In this document: piece after piece, positions 8,469 through 16,413 of the stretch
Layout of the letters: the number at the start of each line of letters is the position of its first letter
Numbering within the stretch: position 1 is the stretch's first letter
Assembly: GCF_024181225.1 (NCBI RefSeq)
Contig: NZ_CP051198.1
Coordinates: 2,232,001 to 2,296,000, forward strand
Direction: 5' to 3'
DNA: 64,000 nt
From: Treponema sp. OMZ 787
Lineage (GTDB): Bacteria > Spirochaetota > Spirochaetia > Treponematales > Treponemataceae
The notes under the pieces: model-generated
The model's input: only the letters and a program-made list of their open reading frames with translations
Database searches by the model: none
What the model was told of the DNA's origin: nothing
Translations under genes and position numbers: made by a program

Positions 8469-9761
8469 ATGATTAATCCTGTAATAGTAGCCGTTGTTGT
8501 AATGACGGTACTATGTCTTCTCAAAATCAATATTTTGATTGCGATTATGGTTTCCGGCGTTATCGGCGGATTAGTTGGAGGCTTAGGTCTATCTGCGACT
8601 GTAAGCACACTTATTTCAGGTATGGGCGGCAATGCAGAAACAGCCTTATCCTACATTCTTTTGGGTACATTAGCTGCAGCTATCAGTCAAACAAATATCG
8701 TTACCTTACTCGCTGTAAAGCTTTCAAAGAGCCTTAAAGCAAAAAGCATTCTCTTTGTTTTAATAATTGCTTTTGTAGGATGTTTTTCACAAAACCTTAT
8801 TCCTATCCACATTTCATACATTCCGATTTTAATTCCGCCGCTATTGGTTGTTATGAACTCGATGAAGCTTGACCGAAGAGCCATGGCCTGCGGTCTTACA
8901 TTCTCTGTTAAGTGGCCCTATGTTACCTTCCCCGTAGGCTTCGGTCTTATCTTCCATGGAATTATTGCAAATTCAATGACACAAAACGGAGTACCTTTTG
9001 AAGCAACAGATGTATGGAAGGCTATGTGGATTCCCGGACTCGGAATGTTATTAGGATTGTTAATTGCAGTATTCTTCTCATACAGAAAACCTAGAGAATA
9101 CAAAGACTTGCATCCAGAAATAAATCTTGAACAAGATGTAAAATTCACCTCACGCGAATGGTTTACACTCTTAGCTATTCTTGCAGCATTTGTAATTCAG
9201 ATCTTTACAGGTTCAATGCCCCTCGGAGGTCTTGCCGGTATCTTAATCTTAATGATTACACGCGTTATCAAGGTTAATGAAGTCGATAACATAATGGCAG
9301 AAGGTATCAAACTCATGGGCTTTATCGCCTTTGTTATGCTCGTTGCAGCCGGTTTTGCCGAAGTTATCAAGGCAACAAAGGGTGTTGATGCTCTTGTAGT
9401 TTCAAGTGCCAACCTCATAGGCGGAAGCAAGCTGCTCGGTGCTATTATAATGCTCTTAATCGGTCTCGGTATTACCATGGGTATCGGAACGTCTTTCGGT
9501 ACAATCCCGATTATCGCAACCATCTATGTTCCTCTCGGTATAAAGTTAGGATTCAGCCCTGCCGCTATTGTTTGCTTACTCGGTACAGCAGGAGCCTTGG
9601 GCGATGCAGGATCCCCCGCATCAGACTCAACCCTCGGACCTACAGCCGGTCTTAATGCAGACGGTCAGCATGACCATATTTGGGACACCTGTGTTCCGAC
9701 ATTCTTGCACTATAATATTCCGTTAATCATCTTCGGAACAATAGCTGCAATGTTCCTGTAA
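8469..9761 (+). CDS. Na+/H+ antiporter family carrier
   Basis: This 430-residue membrane protein has about eleven hydrophobic segments. It belongs to the Na_H_antiporter family, which includes putative histidine/amino-acid permeases. Conserved-looking features are SYILLGTLAAAISQTN near the start, IPIHISYIPILIPP, and the C-terminal LGDAGSPASDSTLGPTAGL, which resembles the substrate-site loop of the superfamily. The start has a clear GGAGG 6 nt upstream. Its own promoter and downstream terminator suggest a single-gene transcript. Together with the divergent NhaC gene it suggests sodium-coupled solute exchange, but the solute is unknown. Confidence 0.85.
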   Translation: MINPVIVAVVVMTVLCLLKINILIAIMVSGVIGGLVGGLGLSATVSTLISGMGGNAETALSYILLGTLAAAISQTNIVTLLAVKLSKSLKAKSILFVLIIAFVGCFSQNLIPIHISYIPILIPPLLVVMNSMKLDRRAMACGLTFSVKWPYVTFPVGFGLIFHGIIANSMTQNGVPFEATDVWKAMWIPGLGMLLGLLIAVFFSYRKPREYKDLHPEINLEQDVKFTSREWFTLLAILAAFVIQIFTGSMPLGGLAGILILMITRVIKVNEVDNIMAEGIKLMGFIAFVMLVAAGFAEVIKATKGVDALVVSSANLIGGSKLLGAIIMLLIGLGITMGIGTSFGTIPIIATIYVPLGIKLGFSPAAIVCLLGTAGALGDAGSPASDSTLGPTAGLNADGQHDHIWDTCVPTFLHYNIPLIIFGTIAAMFL

Positions 9762-9815
9762 AAATTTAAACAGCCTTAAAAAATATTAATTTTGAAAGCT
9801 GTTTGATTTAATTTG

Positions 9816-9852
9816 AAAAACACCTCCGTATTTATGCGGAGGTGTTTTTTTT
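9816..9852 (+). terminator. Intrinsic terminator after the antiporter gene
   Basis: An 8-bp GC-rich stem (9821-9828 with 9837-9844) with an 8-nt loop is followed by eight T residues. Confidence 0.9.
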
Positions 9853-9926
9853 CTATGTTCTACACGCCTTGAATTCAAAAAGAATCTAAAGTATAATCTG
9901 AGAAAAATTTTTGCGGGGGGATTATT

Positions 9927-10706
9927 ATGAAGTTAAAAGACCTTGATCTTTATTTTACTGAATTATTAAACATAGATGACTTTGCATCTCAGGATTTGTC
10001 GCAAAACGGCGTTCAAGTGCAAAACAGCGGAAAAGAAATAAAAAAAGTTGCCTTTGCTGTGGATGCCTGTCTTCAATCGATAAAGGAAGCCGCCGAGCGG
10101 AAGGCCGATATGCTTTTTGTCCACCACGGTCTTTTATGGAGCCGCTCTTTAAGGATTATGGGAAATCATTATCACAGGATAAAGGCTCTTTTGGACAATG
10201 ATATTGTGCTTTATGCCGTTCACCTTCCCCTCGATGCTCATCCTCTTTACGGTAACAATATCGGTCTTGCCCGCCGCCTTGAGCTTGAAAACTTAAAAGA
10301 GTTCGGAATGTACAGGGGTATAAACATAGGCCTTTACGGCAGCCTTCCTGTAAAGCAGGGTTCTGAAGAAGGCTTGGAGATAGACGAGATTGTAAATAAG
10401 CTTTTTCCCCAAGGAGAAAAACCTGCAAACATTCTTCCCTTCGGACCTAAAAAGATTAAAACCGTCGGAGTCATTTCGGGAGGAGCCGCCTCTGAAATAG
10501 ATGATGCCATAGCCTTAGGACTCGACTTATATATCACGGGCGAAATAGAACACATTACCTATCACAATGCCCTCGAAAACAGAATAAATGTTATTGCAGG
10601 CGGGCATTACCAAACGGAAACCGTAGGCGTTCAATTGGTTGCAAAAAAGCTTGAAATTGATACAAACCTCGAAACCTGTTTTATAGATATTCCGACAGGT
10701 TTTTAA
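9927..10706 (+). CDS. Nif3-like dinuclear metal centre protein
   Basis: This 259-residue protein belongs to the NIF3/YbgI/DUF34 family of hexameric proteins that bind two metal ions. Metal ligands are visible in LFVHHGLLW, AVHLPLDAH, and the C-terminal GGHYQTETVG. The internal VGVISGGAASEIDDA and YITGEIEH are also typical. A GTP cyclohydrolase-like or metal-chaperone role has been proposed for relatives, but the biochemical function is unsettled. An RBS (GGGGGG) precedes the ATG. It is followed 32 bp later by the ATP-grasp gene, probably in one operon. Confidence 0.9.
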   Translation: MKLKDLDLYFTELLNIDDFASQDLSQNGVQVQNSGKEIKKVAFAVDACLQSIKEAAERKADMLFVHHGLLWSRSLRIMGNHYHRIKALLDNDIVLYAVHLPLDAHPLYGNNIGLARRLELENLKEFGMYRGINIGLYGSLPVKQGSEEGLEIDEIVNKLFPQGEKPANILPFGPKKIKTVGVISGGAASEIDDAIALGLDLYITGEIEHITYHNALENRINVIAGGHYQTETVGVQLVAKKLEIDTNLETCFIDIPTGF

Positions 10707-10738
10707 ATTTTTAGAATTAGGATGAGTTTAAGCTGAAT

Positions 10739-12418
10739 ATGAAAGAAAATAAAAAGCGCATTTTAATTTTAGGCGCAGGGCTCATGCAGGGGCCTGCAAT
10801 CAGGGCCGCAAAGGAATTGGGCTGCGAGGTCATCGCAGTCGACGGAAACCCGAATGCGGTTTGTGCAAAAGAGGCCGACAAATTTTTTCCGATAGATTTA
10901 AAAGATATTCCTTCCCTCATAGACCTTGCAAAGAAGTTAAAAGAAGAAAGCAGATTAGACGGGGTCTTTACTGCAGCTACGGACTTTTCAGTATCGGTTG
11001 CAGCCGTTGCAGAAAGCTGTTCCCTTCCCGGGCACAGCTTGGAAGCAGCCCGCCGCGCAAGCGATAAGGTCTTGATGAGGGAGTGCTTTGAAAAACACGG
11101 AGTTCCCTCCCCTAAGTTTACCCATATTTTTAAAAACGAAATCGATGAGGCCCTTCAAATCTTAAAACAAAAAGCCATTCCCTTTCCTATTACGGTAAAA
11201 CCTGCCGACAACATGGGAGCCCGCGGCTGCCGTTTGGTCTACTCCCAAGAGGAGTTAAGACCGGCCTTAGAAGATGCCGTAAACTTTTCGCGGAGCGGAA
11301 AGGCCATCGCCGAGGAGTTCATCGACGGTGAAGAGTTTTCGCTTGAAGCCCTAGTAGTAAACGGAGAGATTTTTTTAAATGCCCTCGCAGACAGGCATAT
11401 TTTTTTCCCGCCCTATTTTGTCGAAATGGGGCATACAATTCCGTCGAGTAAGGGCAAGGAAGAATGTGATGAGCTTATAAGAGTTTTTTGCCTAGGCATA
11501 AGGGCCTTGGGGCTTACAAACGGAGCAGCCAAGGGAGATATTTTTTTGCGAAAAGCCGATCCTAAAAAGGGCGGCAAACGGACTGCCTGTGTAGGCGAAA
11601 TCGCAGCCCGCCTTTCAGGGGGCTACATGTCAGGCTGGACGGTTCCCTACTCTTCGGGCTTTAATGTAACTAAGGCTGCAGTCAAAATCGCCCTAGGCGA
11701 ACCCGTAGATGAGCTTCCCATAGGTAATGCCGCCCGATTTAATGCAGAACGGGCCGCCCGATTTAGTGCTGAAAGAGCTTGGATTTCGGTGCCGGGCATA
11801 ATAAAAAAAATAGAAGGGCTTGAAGAAGCAAGAATCACAAAAAACGTAAAAGATGTTTTACCCCGCCTCTTTGAAAATGATGAGGCTGTCTTTCCTAAAA
11901 ACAATGTAGAAAAATGCGGCAATATCCTAAGCTCTGCAGAAAGCTATGAGGAAGCAGTCAAGGCAAGCATGGAGGCCGTCCAAAAAATCTTTTTGCGCCT
12001 TGAAAAAGCAAACAGCAAAACAAATCTTTTTTTTGAAAAGACAAACCCTTCGATAGCTCTGCAAAATAATTATCCGCCGAACTTTTTTAAATTTCCGCAA
12101 AACAAAAGCACAGAGAAAATTAAAAACAAAAGCTTCGATGAATTATTGGAAAATTCTATTTTGATAGAAGAAGATGGAATTCTCTACCCTTCATTTTTTA
12201 AAGATTTTTTAAATACGGCCTTTGATGTTCACGGCCTTTCAATTCGGGAAGCAATAAAAAAATCGTTTGACCTTGAACCTAAGCTAAAAGAAAAGATGCT
12301 CAAGACTCAAAAAATAGGAGAGCCCTTAAGCCCTCATCTCGTCTTATGGTGGAAGTACTTTATCCGCGGCAGCCGCCAAGGACTGATTTATTATTTTGAC
12401 ACCGAGCTTTGCGGTTAA
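10739..12418 (+). CDS. ATP-grasp domain enzyme
   Basis: This 559-residue cytosolic enzyme resembles the carbamoyl-phosphate synthetase-like/PurK group. An N-terminal pre-ATP-grasp Rossmann segment (ILILGAGLMQGPAIRAAKELG) is followed by the ATP-grasp core: FPITVKPADNMGARG, AIAEEFIDGEEFSLEAL, and GEIAARLSGGYMSG. Such enzymes ligate a carboxylate to an amine; the substrate pair is not evident. Residues near 330-345 hold a tandem octad, AARFNAER then AARFSAER, which looks like a recent in-frame duplication. The region after about residue 415 is extra and I do not recognise it. The 3' end overlaps galK by 4 bp, tail to tail. Confidence 0.8.
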   Translation: MKENKKRILILGAGLMQGPAIRAAKELGCEVIAVDGNPNAVCAKEADKFFPIDLKDIPSLIDLAKKLKEESRLDGVFTAATDFSVSVAAVAESCSLPGHSLEAARRASDKVLMRECFEKHGVPSPKFTHIFKNEIDEALQILKQKAIPFPITVKPADNMGARGCRLVYSQEELRPALEDAVNFSRSGKAIAEEFIDGEEFSLEALVVNGEIFLNALADRHIFFPPYFVEMGHTIPSSKGKEECDELIRVFCLGIRALGLTNGAAKGDIFLRKADPKKGGKRTACVGEIAARLSGGYMSGWTVPYSSGFNVTKAAVKIALGEPVDELPIGNAARFNAERAARFSAERAWISVPGIIKKIEGLEEARITKNVKDVLPRLFENDEAVFPKNNVEKCGNILSSAESYEEAVKASMEAVQKIFLRLEKANSKTNLFFEKTNPSIALQNNYPPNFFKFPQNKSTEKIKNKSFDELLENSILIEEDGILYPSFFKDFLNTAFDVHGLSIREAIKKSFDLEPKLKEKMLKTQKIGEPLSPHLVLWWKYFIRGSRQGLIYYFDTELCG

Positions 12419-13620
12419 AATTCCACCGAAATAACAGATACTCCATCGGATGCTTGGCAGGCGAAAAATGAGGCGGTAAAGCCGGTTTGTTCCGTGTATT
12501 CCTTCCCCACCCTTTCGGCAAAGTCTTCAAAGCCGTCCTTGTGAACGATGGCGATAGCACAGCCTGAAAAGCCTGCCCCTGTCATCCTTGCACCGATACA
12601 GCTTTTTTCTTTTACGGCTGCAAAGAAAAGAGCATCCAGTTCTTTTCCGGTAACCTCGTAATCGTCTTTTAAGGAAAGGTGGGATTGGTTTAGATAATCG
12701 CCTAAAAGTTTTAAGTCCTTATTTTTTAAGGCCTCGGCACTCCGCCTTACCCTATCCATCTCGGTAACGCAATGCCTTACCCTGCGGGCAATTTTTTCTC
12801 CCAAATTGGAAGTCAAGCTTTGTTCCAAACTTTCAAAATCGGAAACGCTTAGATCGCACAAAAAATCTATATCCCTTTCTTTTTGTAAAAAGGCAAGGGC
12901 TTTTTCACATTCTTCCTTTCTTTCATTATATTTCGATTCCGTCAATTTACGGGGCTTATTTGAATTCATAATTACAATTCGGTAAGGCTCGGTTTCGAGA
13001 GGAATGTACTCATACTCCAGTGAGGAAGTGTCTAAAAGCAGAGCCTGATTTTTTTTGCCCATGCCTATCGAAAACTGATCCATAATGCCCGACTTTAGAC
13101 TTAAGAATTCGTTTTCGACACGTCGGCCGGTTTTAGCAAGCTCAACTCCGCTGATTTCAAAACCGAAGGCATGAGAAATAATTTTGCCGAAACAAAGTTC
13201 CAAGGCAGCAGAAGAAGAGATACCGCTTCCTTGCGGAATATCGCTTGTGATTAAAAGTTCAAAACCGGTGTCGGCCTTTAAGCCCCTTTCTTTTAAAAAC
13301 AAAAACATTCCGTTTAAATAATTTGCAAAATCGTTATCTTTATCAAAGGCTAAATTTCCGTCAAGCTCAAATTCAAAAACTTTTTCCGATTTAACCGAGC
13401 GGTAAATTATTTTTTTATCCCGCCGTTTACGCAGGGCAATCCTTAAATATAAATTCACTGCCGCAGGAAGCACAAGCCCCCCGTTATAATCTATGTGTTC
13501 GCCTATTATATTTATGCGAGCAGGTGAAGCCGCAAAAATAATTTTTTCTTCAGAATTCCCGTAAAAAGAAATAAAGGCATTTTTTAATTCTTGTAATTGT
13601 ATATCGTTTGTTAAGTTCAA
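12415..13620 (-). CDS. galK: Galactokinase
   Basis: This GHMP-family kinase phosphorylates galactose at C1 at the entry of the Leloir pathway. The 401-residue protein has all three family motifs: ARINIIGEHIDYNGG near residue 33, the ATP loop GSGISSSAALE near 131, and ARMTGAGFSGCAIA near 355. The start is TTG at 13620, with AGGAG and AGG upstream and no ATG before the first motif. It fits functionally with the mglBAC transporter just upstream on the same strand. No galT or galE is seen nearby. Confidence 0.93.
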   Translation of the reverse strand: MNLTNDIQLQELKNAFISFYGNSEEKIIFAASPARINIIGEHIDYNGGLVLPAAVNLYLRIALRKRRDKKIIYRSVKSEKVFEFELDGNLAFDKDNDFANYLNGMFLFLKERGLKADTGFELLITSDIPQGSGISSSAALELCFGKIISHAFGFEISGVELAKTGRRVENEFLSLKSGIMDQFSIGMGKKNQALLLDTSSLEYEYIPLETEPYRIVIMNSNKPRKLTESKYNERKEECEKALAFLQKERDIDFLCDLSVSDFESLEQSLTSNLGEKIARRVRHCVTEMDRVRRSAEALKNKDLKLLGDYLNQSHLSLKDDYEVTGKELDALFFAAVKEKSCIGARMTGAGFSGCAIAIVHKDGFEDFAERVGKEYTEQTGFTASFFACQASDGVSVISVEF

Positions 13621-13680
13621 AGTTTTCCTACTCCTTTATTTTATATATAATGCTTACATGGATGCCGAGAGCATAGTAAT

Positions 13681-13845
13681 TTATATTCTAGTCATTGTTA
13701 ATTCATGTTGTAAGGCTTTTTCTATTTCCGCTACGCTTGTACCTTGAAATGTAATAACATCACGAGTATTTATAACATCTCCATGTAATATTTTTGCTTC
13801 CGGATCATATTCTATTTTTCCGATATATCCCTTATATTCAATCAT
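13681..13845 (-). pseudogene. hicB: Truncated HicB-family antitoxin
   Basis: This short frame of 54 codons starts MIEYKGYIGKIEYDPEAKIL and continues to DVITFQGTSVAEIEKALQHE, which is the N-terminal half of a HicB antitoxin of the kind that normally runs to about 110 residues. It stops where homologs go on with an acidic SVDDYL-type stretch and the DNA-binding C-terminus. A good AGGAG lies 6-7 nt before the ATG, so it could still be translated. No hicA toxin is present on either side. I judge it a remnant from a lost toxin-antitoxin locus. Confidence 0.75.
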
Positions 13846-13883
13846 TTTTTACTCCTGCGTTTTCTATAAAACAGTTAAATCCC

Positions 13884-14669
13884 CTACTTCTCGGCGTAGA
13901 TGAGGCTGCTTTGGATGTAGTTTTTTATTTCCAAGCCGTGGCCCCATTTTTTGGCATACTCGTCGGACACCTCTTTAGAGCTTATGTTGATATTTTTAAA
14001 GCCGATTTTTTCGAAGGCTGTTTTGATCTGCTCCGCAGACCAGGCTCCGCCCACTCAGGTTTTTACCATATTGGGATCGGATATCCATTCTTGGGGCAGG
14101 GCTTTTTTTAAGGTGATATCCGAAATAGCCGTTCTCCCACCTTTTCTGAGGCAGCGGTAAATCTCGGAATAAACTCCGTATTTATCCGTAGACAGGTTTA
14201 TTACGCAATTACTCATTATTAGGTCTAAGGAATTATCGGGAAGAGGAATATTTTCAATCTCGCCTAGAATAAATTCGCAGTTGGTAAAGCCGTTTTTTAA
14301 GGCTATTTCAGAAGCACGGCTTATCATGGTTTCGGAGCCGTCAAGCCCGAAGACCTTTCCGTTTTTACCCACAGCCTTTGATGCAATAAAACAGTCAAGC
14401 CCGCGTCCGCAGCCTAGGTCAAGGACGCTTTCGTTTAGACGAGGCTTGGCCGCCTCTTGAGGATTGCCGCAGCCGAGCCCTAAGTCCGCTTCCTTAGGTA
14501 TGCCTGCCAGATCTTTAGCGGCATAGCCTATTGAGGCTGTTATCTTTTCGGCTTCTCCGTTTACCGCAAGATTTTCCCTTGCCAAATTTTCATAGTGCTC
14601 TTTTACGGCATCCTTAATCGCGTTTTTATCGTAAGCACTTTTATCGTAATTGTTTTTATCGTAACTCAT
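13884..14669 (-). CDS. arsM: Arsenite methyltransferase-like selenoprotein (TGA = Sec)
   Basis: This class I SAM-dependent methyltransferase is of the ArsM type, which methylates trivalent arsenic. Seen: ADLGLGCGNP with the first catalytic Cys, the SAM loop VLDLGCGRGLDCF, and SNCVINLS with the second Cys. An in-frame TGA at 14055-14057 falls at residue 205, where ArsM proteins have their third Cys (pattern VGC-V-GA; here VKT-TGA-VGGAW). The frame then continues 56 codons to TAG at 13884 with ArsM-like content, giving 261 residues, a normal length. A SECIS-like hairpin follows the TGA. I therefore read TGA as selenocysteine, not a nonsense codon. The N-terminus carries three YDK repeats. The gene lies 16 nt after mglC, so it is probably in the mgl transcript. 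The alternative is a truncated 204-residue protein. Confidence 0.8.
14020..14057 (-). promoter_or_regulatory. Putative bacterial SECIS element of arsM
   Basis: Reading on the minus strand, 13 nt after the TGA there is a 7-bp stem GGUCUGC/GCAGAUC (one G-U pair) closing a GGA loop. The loop starts 20 nt downstream of the TGA and has G at its first positions. These are the distance and loop rules known for bacterial SECIS elements. The stem lies wholly inside the coding sequence. Confidence 0.7.
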
Positions 14670-14685
14670 TTAAATCTCTTAAGAC

Positions 14686-16389
14686 TTATTTTTTCTTTAG
14701 GTACTTTACGCTGTCTAAGGCAACAGCCGCGATGATGATAAAGCCCTTAAACACAAACTGCAAGTTGGTGTCTATTCCTAAAAAGGTTAAACAGTAGGTA
14801 AGGCTTGTAAAGATGATAACGCCTATTACGGCACCGCTTATCTTCCCTATACCGCCGTTAAAGGAGATGCCTCCTACAACACAGGCAGCAATGGCATCAA
14901 GCTCATATCCCTGTCCTGTTCCTGCACTTGCATTGGCCCTAAAAGCTTCAAGGAAGGAGCCTACACCGTAAAATACACCGGCCATAATGAAAACTCCCAT
15001 GGTAACCCTAAAAACGCTTATTCCGCTTACAGCTGCAGCTTCGGAATTTCCGCCTACTGCATACATATTTTTTCCGAAGGTAGTTTTATTCCAAATAAAC
15101 CATGCAATTACAATTGCGGCCAAAGCAGGGATTATAAGCTTAGGCAGAGTAATCATCTCGTTATTTACAATACCCAAAATCCACCTTCCGCCGAGCAAAT
15201 CTTTTACCTCGTTATCGATTGAACCGACAGGAGTTCCGCTCGTGCCGAAAAACAAAAGTCCATAGATAATAAGCTGAGTTGCAAGCGTCGAAATAAATGG
15301 ATGAATCTTGAGGCGGGCCGAAAAGAATCCTGCAAAGGCACTAAATAAAACGCAGAGAACTATTGAAAGTCCTAAAGAAAGTACCAAGCGCCAAACCATA
15401 GGCACAGTAGTAAAATCCCATGGACCTAGACCGAAAAAGGTAACAATATTAAGCCCCGGATGTAAAATCAATCCCGTAATAACCGAACCCAGAGCAACCA
15501 TTCTTCCTATGCTTAAGTCCGTACCGGCTAAAAGAATAAGACCTGCAACACCGAGGGCGTAAAACATTCTTGTCGAAGCCTGTTCCAAAATCGTAAAGAT
15601 ATTGGGAAGGGATAGAAGGTTTCCATTTCCTGATAAGGGAGCGACAATTATACAGACAATAAAGAAAACCAAAATTGCAAGATAAAGACCGTTACTCAAT
15701 AAGAAGCTTGAGAGCTTAAACTTGTAAACATAATCTTTAAAATTTAAAATCATGTTTTCTTTAAAATTTGTTCTTCCGTTTCTTAAAGAAATATTTTTTT
15801 GAACATGGTCTATGTAGGCTTGATTTTTTGCCTCTTTAGAAGCGGCAACTGCATCCCTATATTTATTCTTTGCTTCAGCCAATGAAGAGTTCAGCTGAAA
15901 CTTTAAAACATTTAATTTTCGTGTGAGCTCTCCCGAATCCTTTGTTTCGGCATACTCATCATGCAGGGCTTTTTTTTCAGCTTCATTTTCTTGCATAATT
16001 GAAGCGATTTGACTTTCATATTCAGCCTTGCACTGTTCTTGTTTTTGATTTTCTGATTTTATAAAATCCTGTATATTATCTTTAAACAGCTTATTGGAAT
16101 AGGCAACAGCCTCGGCTGCAAGCTTCTTTTCGGCTTCTTTGTTTTCAAGAGCTATCTTCTTAGCGGCTTCAATTCCTTTTTTATATTCGTCTATCGAAGA
16201 AGCCTTTACCTCATCATCTATCAAACGGTTCTTTTTAAGGGCATAGATATGATTTTTTAAAGAAGCTATTTTATCGACCCCGTCCTTACGCAGATCGTGG
16301 AGAGCTTTACCGTATTCGGCAAGTTTTTTATCTTCATTAAAAAAACTAAAGTCAGTTAAATCTACTTTTTCATTGCTTTTATTTTCCAT
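14686..16389 (-). CDS. mglC: Galactose/glucose ABC transporter permease with long coiled-coil N-terminus
   Basis: Residues from about 230 to 567 form a typical MglC/RbsC permease with 8-10 membrane segments. They include AGTDLSIGRMVALGSVITG, FISTLATQLIIYGL and AVGGNSEAAAVSGISV, plus the C-terminal KGFIIIAAVALDSVKYLKKK. Ahead of it lie about 220 very polar residues rich in Lys, Glu and Ala, with no membrane segment, predicted coiled coil. Usual MglC proteins are about 330-350 residues and lack this. The frame is continuous, the start has AAGGAG upstream, and no alternative RBS was noticed at the permease boundary, so this looks like one fused protein. The tail should lie on the cytoplasmic side with the ATPase MglA, which is encoded 24 nt upstream. 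Confidence 0.9.
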   Translation of the reverse strand: MENKSNEKVDLTDFSFFNEDKKLAEYGKALHDLRKDGVDKIASLKNHIYALKKNRLIDDEVKASSIDEYKKGIEAAKKIALENKEAEKKLAAEAVAYSNKLFKDNIQDFIKSENQKQEQCKAEYESQIASIMQENEAEKKALHDEYAETKDSGELTRKLNVLKFQLNSSLAEAKNKYRDAVAASKEAKNQAYIDHVQKNISLRNGRTNFKENMILNFKDYVYKFKLSSFLLSNGLYLAILVFFIVCIIVAPLSGNGNLLSLPNIFTILEQASTRMFYALGVAGLILLAGTDLSIGRMVALGSVITGLILHPGLNIVTFFGLGPWDFTTVPMVWRLVLSLGLSIVLCVLFSAFAGFFSARLKIHPFISTLATQLIIYGLLFFGTSGTPVGSIDNEVKDLLGGRWILGIVNNEMITLPKLIIPALAAIVIAWFIWNKTTFGKNMYAVGGNSEAAAVSGISVFRVTMGVFIMAGVFYGVGSFLEAFRANASAGTGQGYELDAIAACVVGGISFNGGIGKISGAVIGVIIFTSLTYCLTFLGIDTNLQFVFKGFIIIAAVALDSVKYLKKK

Positions 16390-16413
16390 ACAACATACTC
16401 CTTAAACTAGTTC

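Noticed and set aside
13883-14111. Plus-strand frame covering the arsM 3' part
   Set aside because: It has no RBS, and the minus-strand reading matches ArsM on both sides of the TGA.
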